Of a DNA stretch of 64,000 nt, positions 55,266 to 64,000 are shown piece after piece; position 1 is the first letter of the stretch; every line of letters starts with the position of its first letter. The notes beneath the pieces are model-generated. The model was given only the letters and a program-made list of their open reading frames with translations. It made no database searches and was not told the origin of the DNA. The stretch covers positions 11,962 through 75,961 of the forward strand of contig CAKUVA010000007.1 of the NCBI GenBank assembly GCA_934693135.1, written 5' to 3'. Origin of the DNA: an uncultured Bacteroidales bacterium (GTDB lineage Bacteria; Bacteroidota; Bacteroidia; Bacteroidales; UBA932). The position numbers and the translations under genes were made by a program.

Positions 55266-56792
55266 ATGGGCAAAAATACAGCGAACACAGGCAGGATAGC
55301 AAAGAATACAATACTTCTTTACATCAGGATGTTTTTCCTGATGGCTGTAAGCCTATATACATCAAGAGTAATACTCAGTACATTAGGTGTCAACGATTTC
55401 GGCCTCTACAATGTAGTGGCCGGTTTCGTTTCAATGTTCGCTTTCATTGGGAACTCACTCACGTCTGCCACACAGCGATTCATGAACTTCAGCATAGGTC
55501 AGGATGACGAAGGAAAGTTGAAGAAGATATTCGCAACGAGCATGACCATCTATGCGATATTATCCATAATTCTGATTCTATTCGCAGAAACGGCAGGGTT
55601 ATGGTTCCTATATCACAAGATGACCATACCTGCAAACCGATTCAGTGCAGCACTATGGGTCTATCATCTAGCCATAATCTCCACAGCGATTATGTTGCTC
55701 AGCATTCCTTACAACGCAGTGCTCATATCACGAGAGCGTATGGGAGCTTTCGCATATATATCAATACTGGAGGCTGTGCTTAAACTCGCAATCGTATTCA
55801 TACTGCGAATTCCAGGTATTGACAAGCTCAAACTATACGCTACTCTAATGCTTGCAGTACAGATATGTATCAGAATGATTTACAGGAGATTCTGCCGCAG
55901 ACACTTCGAAGAGGCCCACTATAGTCCAACACTCGACAAGCCGCTGTTCCGCGAGATGTGCGGCTTCGCAGGATGGAATCTTATCGGCCAGCTGGCCAAT
56001 GTTGGTTGCACCCAGGGACTGAATGTCTTGCTGAACATGTTCTTCGGACCTGCGGTCAATGCTGCCAGAGGCATTGCCGTGCAAGTTCAGAACACAGTAA
56101 GGAATTTCTGTTCGAATTTCCAGACAGCTGTCAATCCCCAGATAACCAAATCTTGGTCATCTGGAGACTATGTATATATGCATTGGCTAATTTCCGCGAG
56201 CTCAAGATTCTCGTTCTTTCTGTTATACTTGATATCTCTGCCCGTGATGTTCGAGACTGAACAACTTTTACATTGGTGGCTTGGAGACTTTCCAGAACAT
56301 ACAGCAACTTTCCTGCGAATAATATTGATCGTATCCATCGTAGACGGCATGGCCAATCCGTTAGTTCAGGCAGCATTGTCCTACGGAAAAATAAGAACAT
56401 ATCAGATAGCGGTAGGAATCACTCTCTTGGCATCATTACCGACATCTTGGCTGGCACTGAAAGCTGGGGCAAACTCCGAAATGGTGTTCATGATACTCCT
56501 TGCATTCACGGTTATAGCTTTCGTTGTAAGGCTCGTGATAGTCAAGCCGATGATAAACTTGAGTATAAGAAAATATATGAAAGAGGTCATTCTGCCCGTA
56601 ACTGGAGTAACCATCCTCTCGGCTATTCCACCGGCATTGACATACATATATATAAATCAGCCTATACTGAGATTTTTCATTGTATGCGTGCTCGCAACAG
56701 TATCTGTGTGTGTATTTTCTTTCTTGCTCAGCACAAACCAACACGAGAAGAGTCTTATAATACAGAAAATAAAAAGCTGTCTACTTAAGTAA
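55266..56792 (+). CDS. Polysaccharide flippase (MOP superfamily, Wzx-like)
   Basis: A 508-residue inner-membrane protein with about fourteen hydrophobic helices. It starts RIAKNTILLYIRMFFLMAVS, LYTSRVILSTLGVNDFGLYN and VVAGFVSMFAFIGNSLTSAT, the standard beginning of oligosaccharide flippases of the polysaccharide-synthesis family. These flip lipid-linked glycan units across the inner membrane. It stands near the GT4-acyltransferase-LicD unit but in the opposite direction and separated by the aminotransferase. Its end overlaps the convergent SNF2 gene by 12 bases. Confidence 0.92.
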   Translation: MGKNTANTGRIAKNTILLYIRMFFLMAVSLYTSRVILSTLGVNDFGLYNVVAGFVSMFAFIGNSLTSATQRFMNFSIGQDDEGKLKKIFATSMTIYAILSIILILFAETAGLWFLYHKMTIPANRFSAALWVYHLAIISTAIMLLSIPYNAVLISRERMGAFAYISILEAVLKLAIVFILRIPGIDKLKLYATLMLAVQICIRMIYRRFCRRHFEEAHYSPTLDKPLFREMCGFAGWNLIGQLANVGCTQGLNVLLNMFFGPAVNAARGIAVQVQNTVRNFCSNFQTAVNPQITKSWSSGDYVYMHWLISASSRFSFFLLYLISLPVMFETEQLLHWWLGDFPEHTATFLRIILIVSIVDGMANPLVQAALSYGKIRTYQIAVGITLLASLPTSWLALKAGANSEMVFMILLAFTVIAFVVRLVIVKPMINLSIRKYMKEVILPVTGVTILSAIPPALTYIYINQPILRFFIVCVLATVSVCVFSFLLSTNQHEKSLIIQKIKSCLLK

Positions 56793-59700
56793 TTCTCTCA
56801 ATTCGTCAATAGTGATTGCATGGCTTGAAGAAGTACCCTCCAAAATAGCATCAGCCAAATTCTGCTTCGCCTTGTGCATACGAATAATTTTCTCCTCTAT
56901 AGTTCCTTGTGCAATAAGATGATATACCGTAACATTTTGTTGCTGTCCAATACGATACGCTCGATCCGTAGCCTGCTGTTCTATAGCCGGATTCCACCAA
57001 GGGTCCAAATGAATGACATAGTTGGCACCAGTAAGATTCAATCCCAAACCACCAGCCTTTAGGCTTATAAGAAATACCTGACTCTTGCCATGCTGAAAAT
57101 CTAAAACCATTTCCTGTCGTTTCTTCATTGGTGTCGCACCTTTTAGATAAAGATGCCCGATTCCAGTTTCTGTCAATGCCGACGAAACGATATCAAGGAA
57201 CCCTGTGAACTGGCTGAATACCAAAACGCCGTTATTTCCTGAGATTATCTCCTGCACAAGTTCCAGAAGAGCCGTCACTTTGGATGGCTCGTCCTTCCAT
57301 CCTTTCTTGACCAACTGCATGGCACATGCCGCCTCACGAAGACGAGTGATGGCTGCCAACGCATTGACATTGACCATAGACTCATTTTCGAGTTCTTTCT
57401 TGGCGGCAAGCCTCATCGTCTCATAGGCTACAGTCTCGGCAGGCGTAAGGGCGACAGAACGCATAATTTCGGTCTTGTCCGGAAGTTCCTCGACAACCTC
57501 GGCCTTCGTCCTGCGCAGCATGAACGGCTGTATTATACGCTTAAGCTGGCTCTGCCTATCCTTATCCTGCAACTGTTCTATAGGCATTATAAATTTCCGT
57601 GCGAAACTATCGTAATTTCCCAACAAACCAGGATTTATGAACTGGAACAGATTCCAAAGCTCGCCAAGATAGTTCTGAACAGGCGTTCCTGTAAGGATGA
57701 TGCGTGACGACGCTCTCAAGGACATCGCTGCCCCAGACATCTTGGTGTCACGGTTCTTGATTGTATGCGCCTCATCAAGGCACACTACATTCCAATCTAT
57801 TCCTGAAAGCAATTCCTGTTCTTTTGCCAATAGTCCGTATGTCGTCAGGACAACCGTAAACTTGCCTATAGATTCCAACGCATGACTTCTGTCGCCAGCC
57901 TCATTAAGTATGACAATGTCAAGCGACGGTGCGAACCGCTGAAGTTCACGCTGCCAATTCATCACGACAGATGCAGGTGCCACCACTAGAGACGCACCTT
58001 TATCAGCCTTGAAAAGAAGAAATGCGATAGTCTGCACTGTCTTGCCAAGTCCCATGTCATCGGCAAGGCACGCGCCTGCTCCCCAATGATCCAAACGTAC
58101 CATCCATTTATATCCGACCTCTTGATAGTCACGAAGTTCAGCCTTCAATCCAGACGGCACTGTAGGCTCCATCGCTGTTGCCTCTTTCATCTTGTCCAAT
58201 GTATCTGTGACCTTATTATCAATGTCAGCCTCTACATGGGATTTCTGGAGGATGTCTGCAAGAAGACCTGTCTGAAACACTGACACCTTCCCATGTGAAC
58301 CGGAAGTTATAGACTCCAGACGTTTCACATACTTGGCAAGAGAATCAGAGAGTTCCACATATTCATCTTCACCAAGTTTCAAGAAGCCACTATCATAACC
58401 GCCAGCCGCGATAGCCGCAAGTATCTGATCCAAAGTAAACTTCACTCCTTCTGAAGATTCCGCATTTCCCTCAACCTCGAACCAATTCTCACGAGAATGG
58501 ACATTTACATGGAACTTTTCTGGCGAAAGTTTTCCAGCAACCTTAAGACTGCGTCCCTCAGGCCATTCAACATTGACACGATCTGGCATTTCCTTCGCAG
58601 CTTGTATTGCGGTCAACAACTCACCTGCAGTCAGCTCATATTGACCATCCACATCATCCGCCAGATCAAGTCCAGACGCAGCAAGGAATTCTTTAAGGAC
58701 CGAGTTTTCGAATTTTAGGTTACGGATGACATGATATCTTCCAGTTTGGTCAGAATCATATATTTCCGCACCACCATTACCTGGCCAAAATGTACATTGA
58801 CCGCCATTCAAAGGTCTGACATACAGAGTAGTCAAGAAAGTCTGCCCATGAGGAATAACGCGAAAGAACAACATCGCATTCCCATCCTTATCTTGAAGAG
58901 AAGAGCCCGATTCGAGCAACGTAGAATGGACTTCTATAATCTTTCCCAATCTTGGAAGGAGCTCACGCAAAGCCGATTCCGCAGAAACAGGAAAACCGGT
59001 ATTCATCGTATGAATCTGTGTCAAAAGACGTATCTGCGCCCCTGTCAATCGTATAACGACATATTCGAATTTCGACTTTCGGATAACAGATTCAGCCAAA
59101 TATTTTCCATCATAACGCGAGGATACAGCATTGGTACTGAATACATAACGCCCTATTTTTTTATCAAAATCAAGTTTCAGAAAAGGAAGTTCCTCCCGTA
59201 TCGTGACCTGATTCTCCGGAGCGAAGCTATCATGAAACACTCTGTCAGAACCTATGAGATACGGCATAGCATCACTGATGAAGATATCGTAATAGTCAGA
59301 AGTTTTCAAGACAGCCTTGTCGGTTTCATCAAATACATCATCATACATTCCAGACTTCAAGCTGGACAACGGCAAAAATCTTCCAGCAGTCCACTTTCCA
59401 GATTTTGACACACTCTGAAGTTTGGGCCTCAATATATTACGATAATTTTCAGTAATATAAATTAGACGGGATGTCTTGCTCTCCACAGCATTGTCAGCCC
59501 CCACGTCCGAAGTCGAATTCTCCAGTGACTTAAGGAGCGCTTCCCATGGTTCACGGATTCTGAACCTGCCAATCAAAGGATTTCCTCCGAAAGTTCTCGC
59601 AAGATTCGCCGCAACCTCCGTAGCAATGCCACTGAAAGATGATGTCTCATGCCTGATTATGGCAAAGTCCGAAAACTTGTCCAATGAGGTTTTTATGTCG

Positions 59701-60800
59701 CGTGAGGCGCAAATTCCCCATACGAGTTCTTTGGCACAGTCGAAATTGTCTGGACTCTTGTATATATTCTCGGACATCCTCTTGATGTCTTCATTCTCAA
59801 GGCCTCCGGAAATCACAGCAAGGAACCTCCCTGTGACTTGATTGTAATAGTCCATCCGCTCCAAGTCTTTATTCCTGAACTGTTCCAACTTCTTTTGGCT
59901 TTTTTCGGAGTTCTCAAGAAGATAACACATTACCAGATAATATGATATAATCGGAGAATCAGCGATATTCTTCACCTTGTGGGTCTTGTTCCTCATCTTC
60001 AGATATGACTCGAAAGCGGCCAGAGCTTCTTGGTACTTGCCTGCGTATAAGAATTTTATTGCCGTCACGGCATCATACCATTCAGTCTCAGCTGACATCA
60101 ATGGTGACACCGTCCCTGTAAGGAAATAGCGATAACAGTCTGCCATCCCATGAACATTCGCACCTTTGTCCTTCATATAGGCATCTGCAAAAAAGTCAAG
60201 CGCATCGAGGGAGGCCACCGGATGTTTATTGTCTGTAAGCCATTGATCAAAATAGATATAGGCAAGTCGTTTGAGCATATCATTTGACATCCTCTTGAAT
60301 ATAGGAGAGAATGACTTTTTGCCAATGACAGGGGCGAAGCAATCATTGTCGGACAGTGGATATATTAAATCCGGGTCGAAATGACCGATATACGTTTTAG
60401 TGCCATTCACGATATCGTCAATGATTCTCCGTCGATCGGATTTGGCTCTCTTCCCCATCCCCTTTTCTATTTTAGACACCAAATCTTTATGATACAGCAG
60501 AAGATCCGTCATGACCGGCACGAAGAAGCGGTTTCGTACCTGATATTCATTGCGATGCCATGACCGATAGTCATATGTAAGGTACCTATTGTCGAGCAAG
60601 TCTGAAATAACCCTGTCTCTCTCTGCCGCAGTATTACATAATCTCATTTTCAAGATATCCGACAGATTGCTGTTGCCATCAGCTATCGCATAATATGCAA
60701 GCACATCCCGCTCTATTTCAGTCAGTCCCAGATTAAGTTCCGGGAAGTCTTTTTCAAGATTATTCCTCTCCAAGTTAATATCCATTCTATTTGTTACCAT
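56781..60800 (-). CDS. SNF2-family DEAD/DEAH helicase with a long N-terminal region
   Basis: About 1339 residues from the ATG at 60800; the frame runs on to a GTG at 60821, and an ATG at 60785 is also possible. The C-terminal 480 residues are a full SNF2 ATPase: Walker A ADDMGLGKTVQTIAFL (about 905), CLDEAHTIKN (about 1007), LTGTPVQNYLGELW, SLKAGGLGLNLTGANYVI and QQATDRAYRIGQ (about 1277). The first 850 residues have no motif I recognise; part is helical and repeat-like (about 230-420), part beta-rich. It could remodel protein-DNA or RNA polymerase complexes, as RapA does. It follows the AAA-nuclease gene by 36 bases. Confidence 0.9.
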   Translation of the reverse strand: MVTNRMDINLERNNLEKDFPELNLGLTEIERDVLAYYAIADGNSNLSDILKMRLCNTAAERDRVISDLLDNRYLTYDYRSWHRNEYQVRNRFFVPVMTDLLLYHKDLVSKIEKGMGKRAKSDRRRIIDDIVNGTKTYIGHFDPDLIYPLSDNDCFAPVIGKKSFSPIFKRMSNDMLKRLAYIYFDQWLTDNKHPVASLDALDFFADAYMKDKGANVHGMADCYRYFLTGTVSPLMSAETEWYDAVTAIKFLYAGKYQEALAAFESYLKMRNKTHKVKNIADSPIISYYLVMCYLLENSEKSQKKLEQFRNKDLERMDYYNQVTGRFLAVISGGLENEDIKRMSENIYKSPDNFDCAKELVWGICASRDIKTSLDKFSDFAIIRHETSSFSGIATEVAANLARTFGGNPLIGRFRIREPWEALLKSLENSTSDVGADNAVESKTSRLIYITENYRNILRPKLQSVSKSGKWTAGRFLPLSSLKSGMYDDVFDETDKAVLKTSDYYDIFISDAMPYLIGSDRVFHDSFAPENQVTIREELPFLKLDFDKKIGRYVFSTNAVSSRYDGKYLAESVIRKSKFEYVVIRLTGAQIRLLTQIHTMNTGFPVSAESALRELLPRLGKIIEVHSTLLESGSSLQDKDGNAMLFFRVIPHGQTFLTTLYVRPLNGGQCTFWPGNGGAEIYDSDQTGRYHVIRNLKFENSVLKEFLAASGLDLADDVDGQYELTAGELLTAIQAAKEMPDRVNVEWPEGRSLKVAGKLSPEKFHVNVHSRENWFEVEGNAESSEGVKFTLDQILAAIAAGGYDSGFLKLGEDEYVELSDSLAKYVKRLESITSGSHGKVSVFQTGLLADILQKSHVEADIDNKVTDTLDKMKEATAMEPTVPSGLKAELRDYQEVGYKWMVRLDHWGAGACLADDMGLGKTVQTIAFLLFKADKGASLVVAPASVVMNWQRELQRFAPSLDIVILNEAGDRSHALESIGKFTVVLTTYGLLAKEQELLSGIDWNVVCLDEAHTIKNRDTKMSGAAMSLRASSRIILTGTPVQNYLGELWNLFQFINPGLLGNYDSFARKFIMPIEQLQDKDRQSQLKRIIQPFMLRRTKAEVVEELPDKTEIMRSVALTPAETVAYETMRLAAKKELENESMVNVNALAAITRLREAACAMQLVKKGWKDEPSKVTALLELVQEIISGNNGVLVFSQFTGFLDIVSSALTETGIGHLYLKGATPMKKRQEMVLDFQHGKSQVFLISLKAGGLGLNLTGANYVIHLDPWWNPAIEQQATDRAYRIGQQQNVTVYHLIAQGTIEEKIIRMHKAKQNLADAILEGTSSSHAITIDELRELLK

Positions 60801-60836
60801 ATTGCTCAAACATCCATGCACATACTTGTCGTGTGA

Positions 60837-62648
60837 TTATAGTATCTCTGCAGTCTTGTATCTCTTGTTTCTACGAATTTCCGGAGTTACATCCACCAAT
60901 ACTCCACAATCAAGCAAATCATTGATATATTTTTTGTAGTGTTTCGCTTGTTTTCCTACTCCAATATAGGCAAAAATCTCTGACGCAGTATGAGACTTGT
61001 TTTTGCAGAAACTCAACACCTGCTGCTGACGCACTGAAAGAGGCTCTTTAGTGTTACTTTTTACGAAATTAGTATTACTTTTCCGAATTCGCTCAATGAT
61101 GCAATTATGCTTTTTGCTCGTTCTATCATAGTTTATACCGACTAATATTATTTCTCCGAAATAGTCTTTGAGAGCACAACCATAGTTCTGTTTCTTGATT
61201 TGACTGATTGCCGTTTTAGCATCCTTATCATATTTGAGTTCAAGAACTATCGCTGGAGACTCTACATTACGATGCGGCACAAGCACAATATCCGCAAATC
61301 CCCTACCGGCCGGCAATTCTCTAATTATCTGATAATTAGCACGGGCCGTATAAAAAGCCAATGACAAGACACAAGCTAATGAGTTTTCGTCATTATATTG
61401 TAGAACACTTGTATTCTGTTCATGAATCTTATCCACACACGAGGCAACAGTATCTGAATCATTATCCAAAACGCATGACAGCAGATAATCAGACTGTTTC
61501 AGTGCATCTATGACCTCTGACCATCCGGTGTCAGCAATAGCGTTCTCAAATTCCTGACGCACCTCGTAATTCGGGATATTGGCGCAACTGGTCTTGTCAT
61601 TAAAAGACAAATACCCCAAATGACACAAGAGAGTAAGGACATCATCTTTGCAGTCAATCTTGTGCATATCATTGCTAAAACGAAGGGAATTAACTTTCAC
61701 TGGAATATCATTCAGAGCAGAAACAATGTCATCCTTAAGCCCATCGAAATTCATTGTGATGTACATCCGCAAACTCTCGAAGGTATTTGTACTTACCCAA
61801 TAGCTTGAAAAAGACCTCCGCTTCAAAGCCCGCATCACAGAAAAAGGATTATACATAGCCTTCTCTGCTCCTAATTCATAGCCATCGTACCAAAACTTCA
61901 TCTGTCTGGTATCAATGCCACCTTTTTCACACAGAGCTTTTACTTCAGACTCCGTGAATCCAAAATATGGTGCCAACTGAGCCGGGCTCAACATAGTATA
62001 TTCTTCAAAATTATTCAATGCAGACTGCGTATTGTACCTTTTTATCGGAAGTATGCCTGTCATATAGACACACGCAAAGACATACTCGGTTTTACTTCCT
62101 TTGAACAAACGGCGGAGGAAATCGACATATTCATCCATCAGATTCTCATATCCTTCCCGGCAAAGAGCATCCCACTCATCAATCAGACAGACAAACTTCT
62201 GCCCAGTATGCTCAACTATGTTCACCAGCAAATCCATCAGGTCATCATTCTGAGTCATTGAAACATCCTTGTAAACATTCAGCAATTCTTCGCAGATATC
62301 GCGTTTCATCTGGACAACAAGGTGCTCATCATCTCCGTACTTTGTCATGAAATCCGTCATATCAAGATAAAGCACTGGAAAATGGTTTAAGTACTTGCTG
62401 AAATCAGCCTGTCGGCATATTTTCAAGCCGTCAAACAGCTCGCGGGAGTCACATGAACGATCATAATAAGCATTGAGCATCTTTACAGCAACAGATTTGC
62501 CAAACCGACGCGCACGAGTGACACACATATACCGATTCTCAGTCAACATCACAGAATTGACCTCCTCAATCAGCATACTCTTATCTACGAAGTTCGTATT
62601 ACGAACTGATACAAACCCATCGTTGCCTTTATCAATGAAGTTACCCAT
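60837..62648 (-). CDS. AAA ATPase fused to PD-(D/E)XK nuclease and winged helix
   Basis: A 603-residue protein. The AAA-ATPase-like domain (about 5-300) has an unusual P-loop RARRFGKS (45-52) and a Walker B CLIDEWD (154-160). The PD-(D/E)XK domain of the PDDEXK_9 type has GRGFADIVLVPH (Asp453) and VLELKYD (Glu470, Lys472). Residues 536-600 (LSVRQQQVLSFCKN, GVGKQAKHYKKYINDLLDCG) form a winged helix like those ending AlbA-type ATP-binding proteins. AAA-PDDEXK_9 proteins are frequent in gut Bacteroidetes and their role is unknown. It has its own promoter, and the SNF2 gene follows closely. Confidence 0.9.
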   Translation of the reverse strand: MGNFIDKGNDGFVSVRNTNFVDKSMLIEEVNSVMLTENRYMCVTRARRFGKSVAVKMLNAYYDRSCDSRELFDGLKICRQADFSKYLNHFPVLYLDMTDFMTKYGDDEHLVVQMKRDICEELLNVYKDVSMTQNDDLMDLLVNIVEHTGQKFVCLIDEWDALCREGYENLMDEYVDFLRRLFKGSKTEYVFACVYMTGILPIKRYNTQSALNNFEEYTMLSPAQLAPYFGFTESEVKALCEKGGIDTRQMKFWYDGYELGAEKAMYNPFSVMRALKRRSFSSYWVSTNTFESLRMYITMNFDGLKDDIVSALNDIPVKVNSLRFSNDMHKIDCKDDVLTLLCHLGYLSFNDKTSCANIPNYEVRQEFENAIADTGWSEVIDALKQSDYLLSCVLDNDSDTVASCVDKIHEQNTSVLQYNDENSLACVLSLAFYTARANYQIIRELPAGRGFADIVLVPHRNVESPAIVLELKYDKDAKTAISQIKKQNYGCALKDYFGEIILVGINYDRTSKKHNCIIERIRKSNTNFVKSNTKEPLSVRQQQVLSFCKNKSHTASEIFAYIGVGKQAKHYKKYINDLLDCGVLVDVTPEIRRNKRYKTAEIL

Positions 62649-62691
62649 ATCAAACCAATGCCCTATCCTTCCTTTTTAATCAGGCATATTC

Positions 62692-62722
62692 CAAAATTAC
62701 GAATAAAATCCGACATCACAAT
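62692..62722 (-). promoter_or_regulatory. Promoter of the AAA-nuclease gene
   Basis: On the minus strand ATTG (62722-62719), 19 bases, TAATTTTG (62699-62692). It is 44 bases before the ATG. Confidence 0.6.
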
Positions 62723-62776
62723 TTTATGAGAGTTTTTCGAGGAGAGTTTTTTCGAAAGAAACATATCTTTTTAGCT

Positions 62777-62790
62777 ATAACTATAGTTAT
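62777..62790. promoter_or_regulatory. Perfect 14-base palindrome, possible operator
   Basis: ATAACTATAGTTAT is fully self-complementary. It lies 14 bases upstream of a TATTTTTG -7 box (62805-62812) of the WG-repeat-like gene, covering where its -33 box would be. That suits an operator for a dimeric regulator. The bases are AT-rich, so chance is possible. Confidence 0.45.
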
Positions 62791-62804
62791 TTTCAAATTT
62801 TGCA

Positions 62805-62812
62805 TATTTTTG
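62805..62812 (+). promoter_or_regulatory. -7 box of the WG-repeat-like gene
   Basis: TATTTTTG, a full TAnnTTTG match, 46 bases before the ATG. A -33 TTTG is absent; the palindrome takes its place. Confidence 0.5.
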
Positions 62813-62858
62813 TAAAACATATAACTACCTATCGCATAGGTGAAACTTTCATTATATC

Positions 62859-63626
62859 ATGAAACTACAGTCATCTGCTTTCGGAATTATTCTATTCCTT
62901 GTCGCAGCAGTATCCAATGCAGCGGCACAAGATTATTATGAAGACCACAAAAAGGGAGATCCATACAGATTTGAGGAGCCTGACGGATTTGTATGGTACA
63001 AGGATGTCAAAAACGGGGCTGTACAGGTTTATGACAAGGATATGAAAGTTCTGATTCCGCGTTCAAGGGGATATAAAAGCTGCACGTTCAGAGAAGATTC
63101 GCGGACATTTTCCTTACAGCGATTCAACCAAGGTCCAAATGAAAAAGTCATTCTATACGCAGGACTTGCCAAAGCGGATGGTACTGAGGTTATCCGGTGG
63201 GAGCAGCAATATAATTCGTGCTACAAAGAGAAAAATGGTAACCGATACCGAGTGAAAAAGGGAGAATTTGTGGGGGTATGTGACTCTACCGGAAGAGAAA
63301 TTATTTCCCCGGATTTGGGATATACCTCGTGTCTCGCGACACATGGTTGCTACAAGGTTGGAAACGGAAAATATGTCGGTCTTCACGACTTCGAAACGGG
63401 AAAAATGATGATTCCGTTGTCCAGACACTATACAAGTTTTTCATTTAATATAGTCAGGAACTATATTCCCGTAAGTCGTGGCAATCTCAAGGGCGCCTGT
63501 CTTATGGATGGAACTGAAGTCATTGCTCCGGAATGGTACGGCTGTGTATATAACGACAAAACCGGATGCTTTATGGTAAGACGCGGTGTAGATACTCTTT
63601 GGGAAAGAACAGATATCAGACTTTGA
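62859..63626 (+). CDS. Exported WG-repeat-like protein
   Basis: A 255-residue protein with a clear signal peptide (MKLQSSAFGIILFLVAAVSN, cleavage probably after AAA-Q). The mature part holds repeats of about 45 residues that resemble WG repeats. Each has a strand ending in a short turn and then a phrase like KADGTEVI, DSTGREIISPDLGY, DFETGKMMIPLSRHY or MDGTEVIAPEWYG. No catalytic residue or anchor is visible. WG-repeat proteins are probably binding modules. It is a lone gene between the divergent AAA-nuclease and a broken macro-domain gene. Confidence 0.8.
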   Translation: MKLQSSAFGIILFLVAAVSNAAAQDYYEDHKKGDPYRFEEPDGFVWYKDVKNGAVQVYDKDMKVLIPRSRGYKSCTFREDSRTFSLQRFNQGPNEKVILYAGLAKADGTEVIRWEQQYNSCYKEKNGNRYRVKKGEFVGVCDSTGREIISPDLGYTSCLATHGCYKVGNGKYVGLHDFETGKMMIPLSRHYTSFSFNIVRNYIPVSRGNLKGACLMDGTEVIAPEWYGCVYNDKTGCFMVRRGVDTLWERTDIRL

Positions 63627-63662
63627 AAACTTGGCAAATTCCTTAAACTTGACGTTCTTTGA

Positions 63663-64000
63663 AGCCACGCCTATGCACCTCGAGCACAAACAAGCAGAAC
63701 CGTCGCAGGCACAGAAGCCCTTGTTAATACCGTCAACACGGTAGGCGTGATGGGTAAAGGGATTGCTTTGCAATTTAAAGAAGAATTCCCAAAGAATTTC
63801 ACCATCTACGCCAACGCATGTAGGTCAGGTGAACTCGTACCGGGAAAACTTATGATAACCAAGGAAAAGAATCGCACAGGAGAGGAAAAAACCATAATTA
63901 ACTTTCCCACCAAACTTAATTGGTGTAAATAATAACGCAAAAATCCCCCACCAAAATAATTGAAAAAGGGGCCATAGAAAGAAGCGTTTTAGCTTTGTAG
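63663..64000 (+). pseudogene. Broken macro-domain gene, DarG-antitoxin type
   Basis: In one frame (63663-63932) the sequence reads TEALVNTVNTVGVMGKGIAL followed by QFKEEFPKNFTIYANACRSG and ELVPGKLMITKEKN to FPTKLNWCK, the first half of a DarG-like macro domain that removes ADP-ribose from DNA. The usual first 15 residues are not in frame; a shifted frame just upstream reads NLTFFEATP, like the expected start. After the stop, another frame gives SPTKIIEKGAIE, resembling the expected SKxEYIEKGL. So at least two frame disruptions split the gene, and it continues to the window edge. No DarT toxin gene is visible here; one may lie beyond. The region 63627-64000 holds nothing else. Confidence 0.7.

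Noticed and set aside
50936..56792. A complete capsule or O-antigen locus
   Set aside because: Only one glycosyltransferase, one acyltransferase, LicD and a flippase are present; there is no polymerase, initiating transferase, nucleotide-sugar gene or UpxY/UpxZ regulator pair.
56781..62648. SNF2 helicase plus AAA-nuclease as a DISARM-like or other named defence system
   Set aside because: No methyltransferase, DUF1998 protein or phospholipase-D nuclease is nearby, and both genes belong to families found widely outside such systems.
63663..64000. A working DarTG toxin-antitoxin system
   Set aside because: Only a broken fragment of the antitoxin macro domain is visible; no toxin gene lies in the window.

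Overview
The window is a chromosomal segment of a Bacteroidota bacterium, most likely order Bacteroidales. Many intergenic regions carry the Bacteroidetes promoter form (TTTG, 19-20 bases, TAnnTTTG). Gene order also fits the phylum: rsfS-ftsH-cdsA-psd, parA-parB-DUF5683-mltD, amidase-MCE divergent from the Bacteroidetes-type lptD, and a Rho with a long basic disordered insert. The genus cannot be fixed from the sequence alone. Coding density is high, with about 48 protein genes or gene remnants and one tRNA-Phe.

Layout. 1-11.9 kb (minus): a housekeeping run from rsfS through ftsH, cdsA, psd, a CNNM/CBS membrane protein, pyrG, a glutamine cyclotransferase and trmD, then a probable small RNA, a DUF349 protein and the start of yidC. 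11.9-18.6 kb: birA, rpe, pepD, dnaA, an MCE lipid-transport protein and a cell-wall amidase. 18.6-23.5 kb (plus): lptD and rho, ending at a strong two-way terminator facing carB. 23.6-28.2 kb: carAB behind a leader that looks like a transcription attenuator. 28.2-32.5 kb (plus): a SotB-like MFS exporter, a ThrE-type exporter and a SulP transporter whose promoter lies between 13-base inverted repeats. 32.5-39.6 kb (minus): tRNA-Phe, MltD-type transglycosylase, DUF5683, parB, parA, priA. 39.7-43.6 kb: a leucine-rich-repeat protein, an exported helix-hairpin-helix/barrel protein, hpt and adk, then a strongly folded intergenic element. 43.6-50.9 kb (minus): glycerol-1-phosphate dehydrogenase, an orphan ECF sigma factor, a GlpT-type transporter, bactofilin and secA. 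50.9-56.8 kb: a small surface-glycan set (glycosyltransferase, hexapeptide acyltransferase, LicD), an aminotransferase and a polysaccharide flippase. 56.8-64 kb is the most accessory part: a 1.3-thousand-residue SNF2 helicase, an AAA ATPase fused to a PD-(D/E)XK nuclease and a winged helix, a secreted WG-repeat-like protein, and a broken DarG-type macro-domain gene at the right edge.

Together the genes cover envelope building (YidC, CdsA, Psd, LptD, MCE, amidase, MltD, SecA, flippase), chromosome handling (DnaA, ParAB, PriA), nucleotide supply (PyrG, CarAB, Hpt, Adk) and translation or RNA control (TrmD, RsfS, Rho). I see no insertion sequence, prophage or CRISPR array. The less ordinary content is regulatory: a candidate invertible promoter before sulP, a candidate attenuator before carA, a free-standing small transcript after trmD, and a multibranched folded element after adk.
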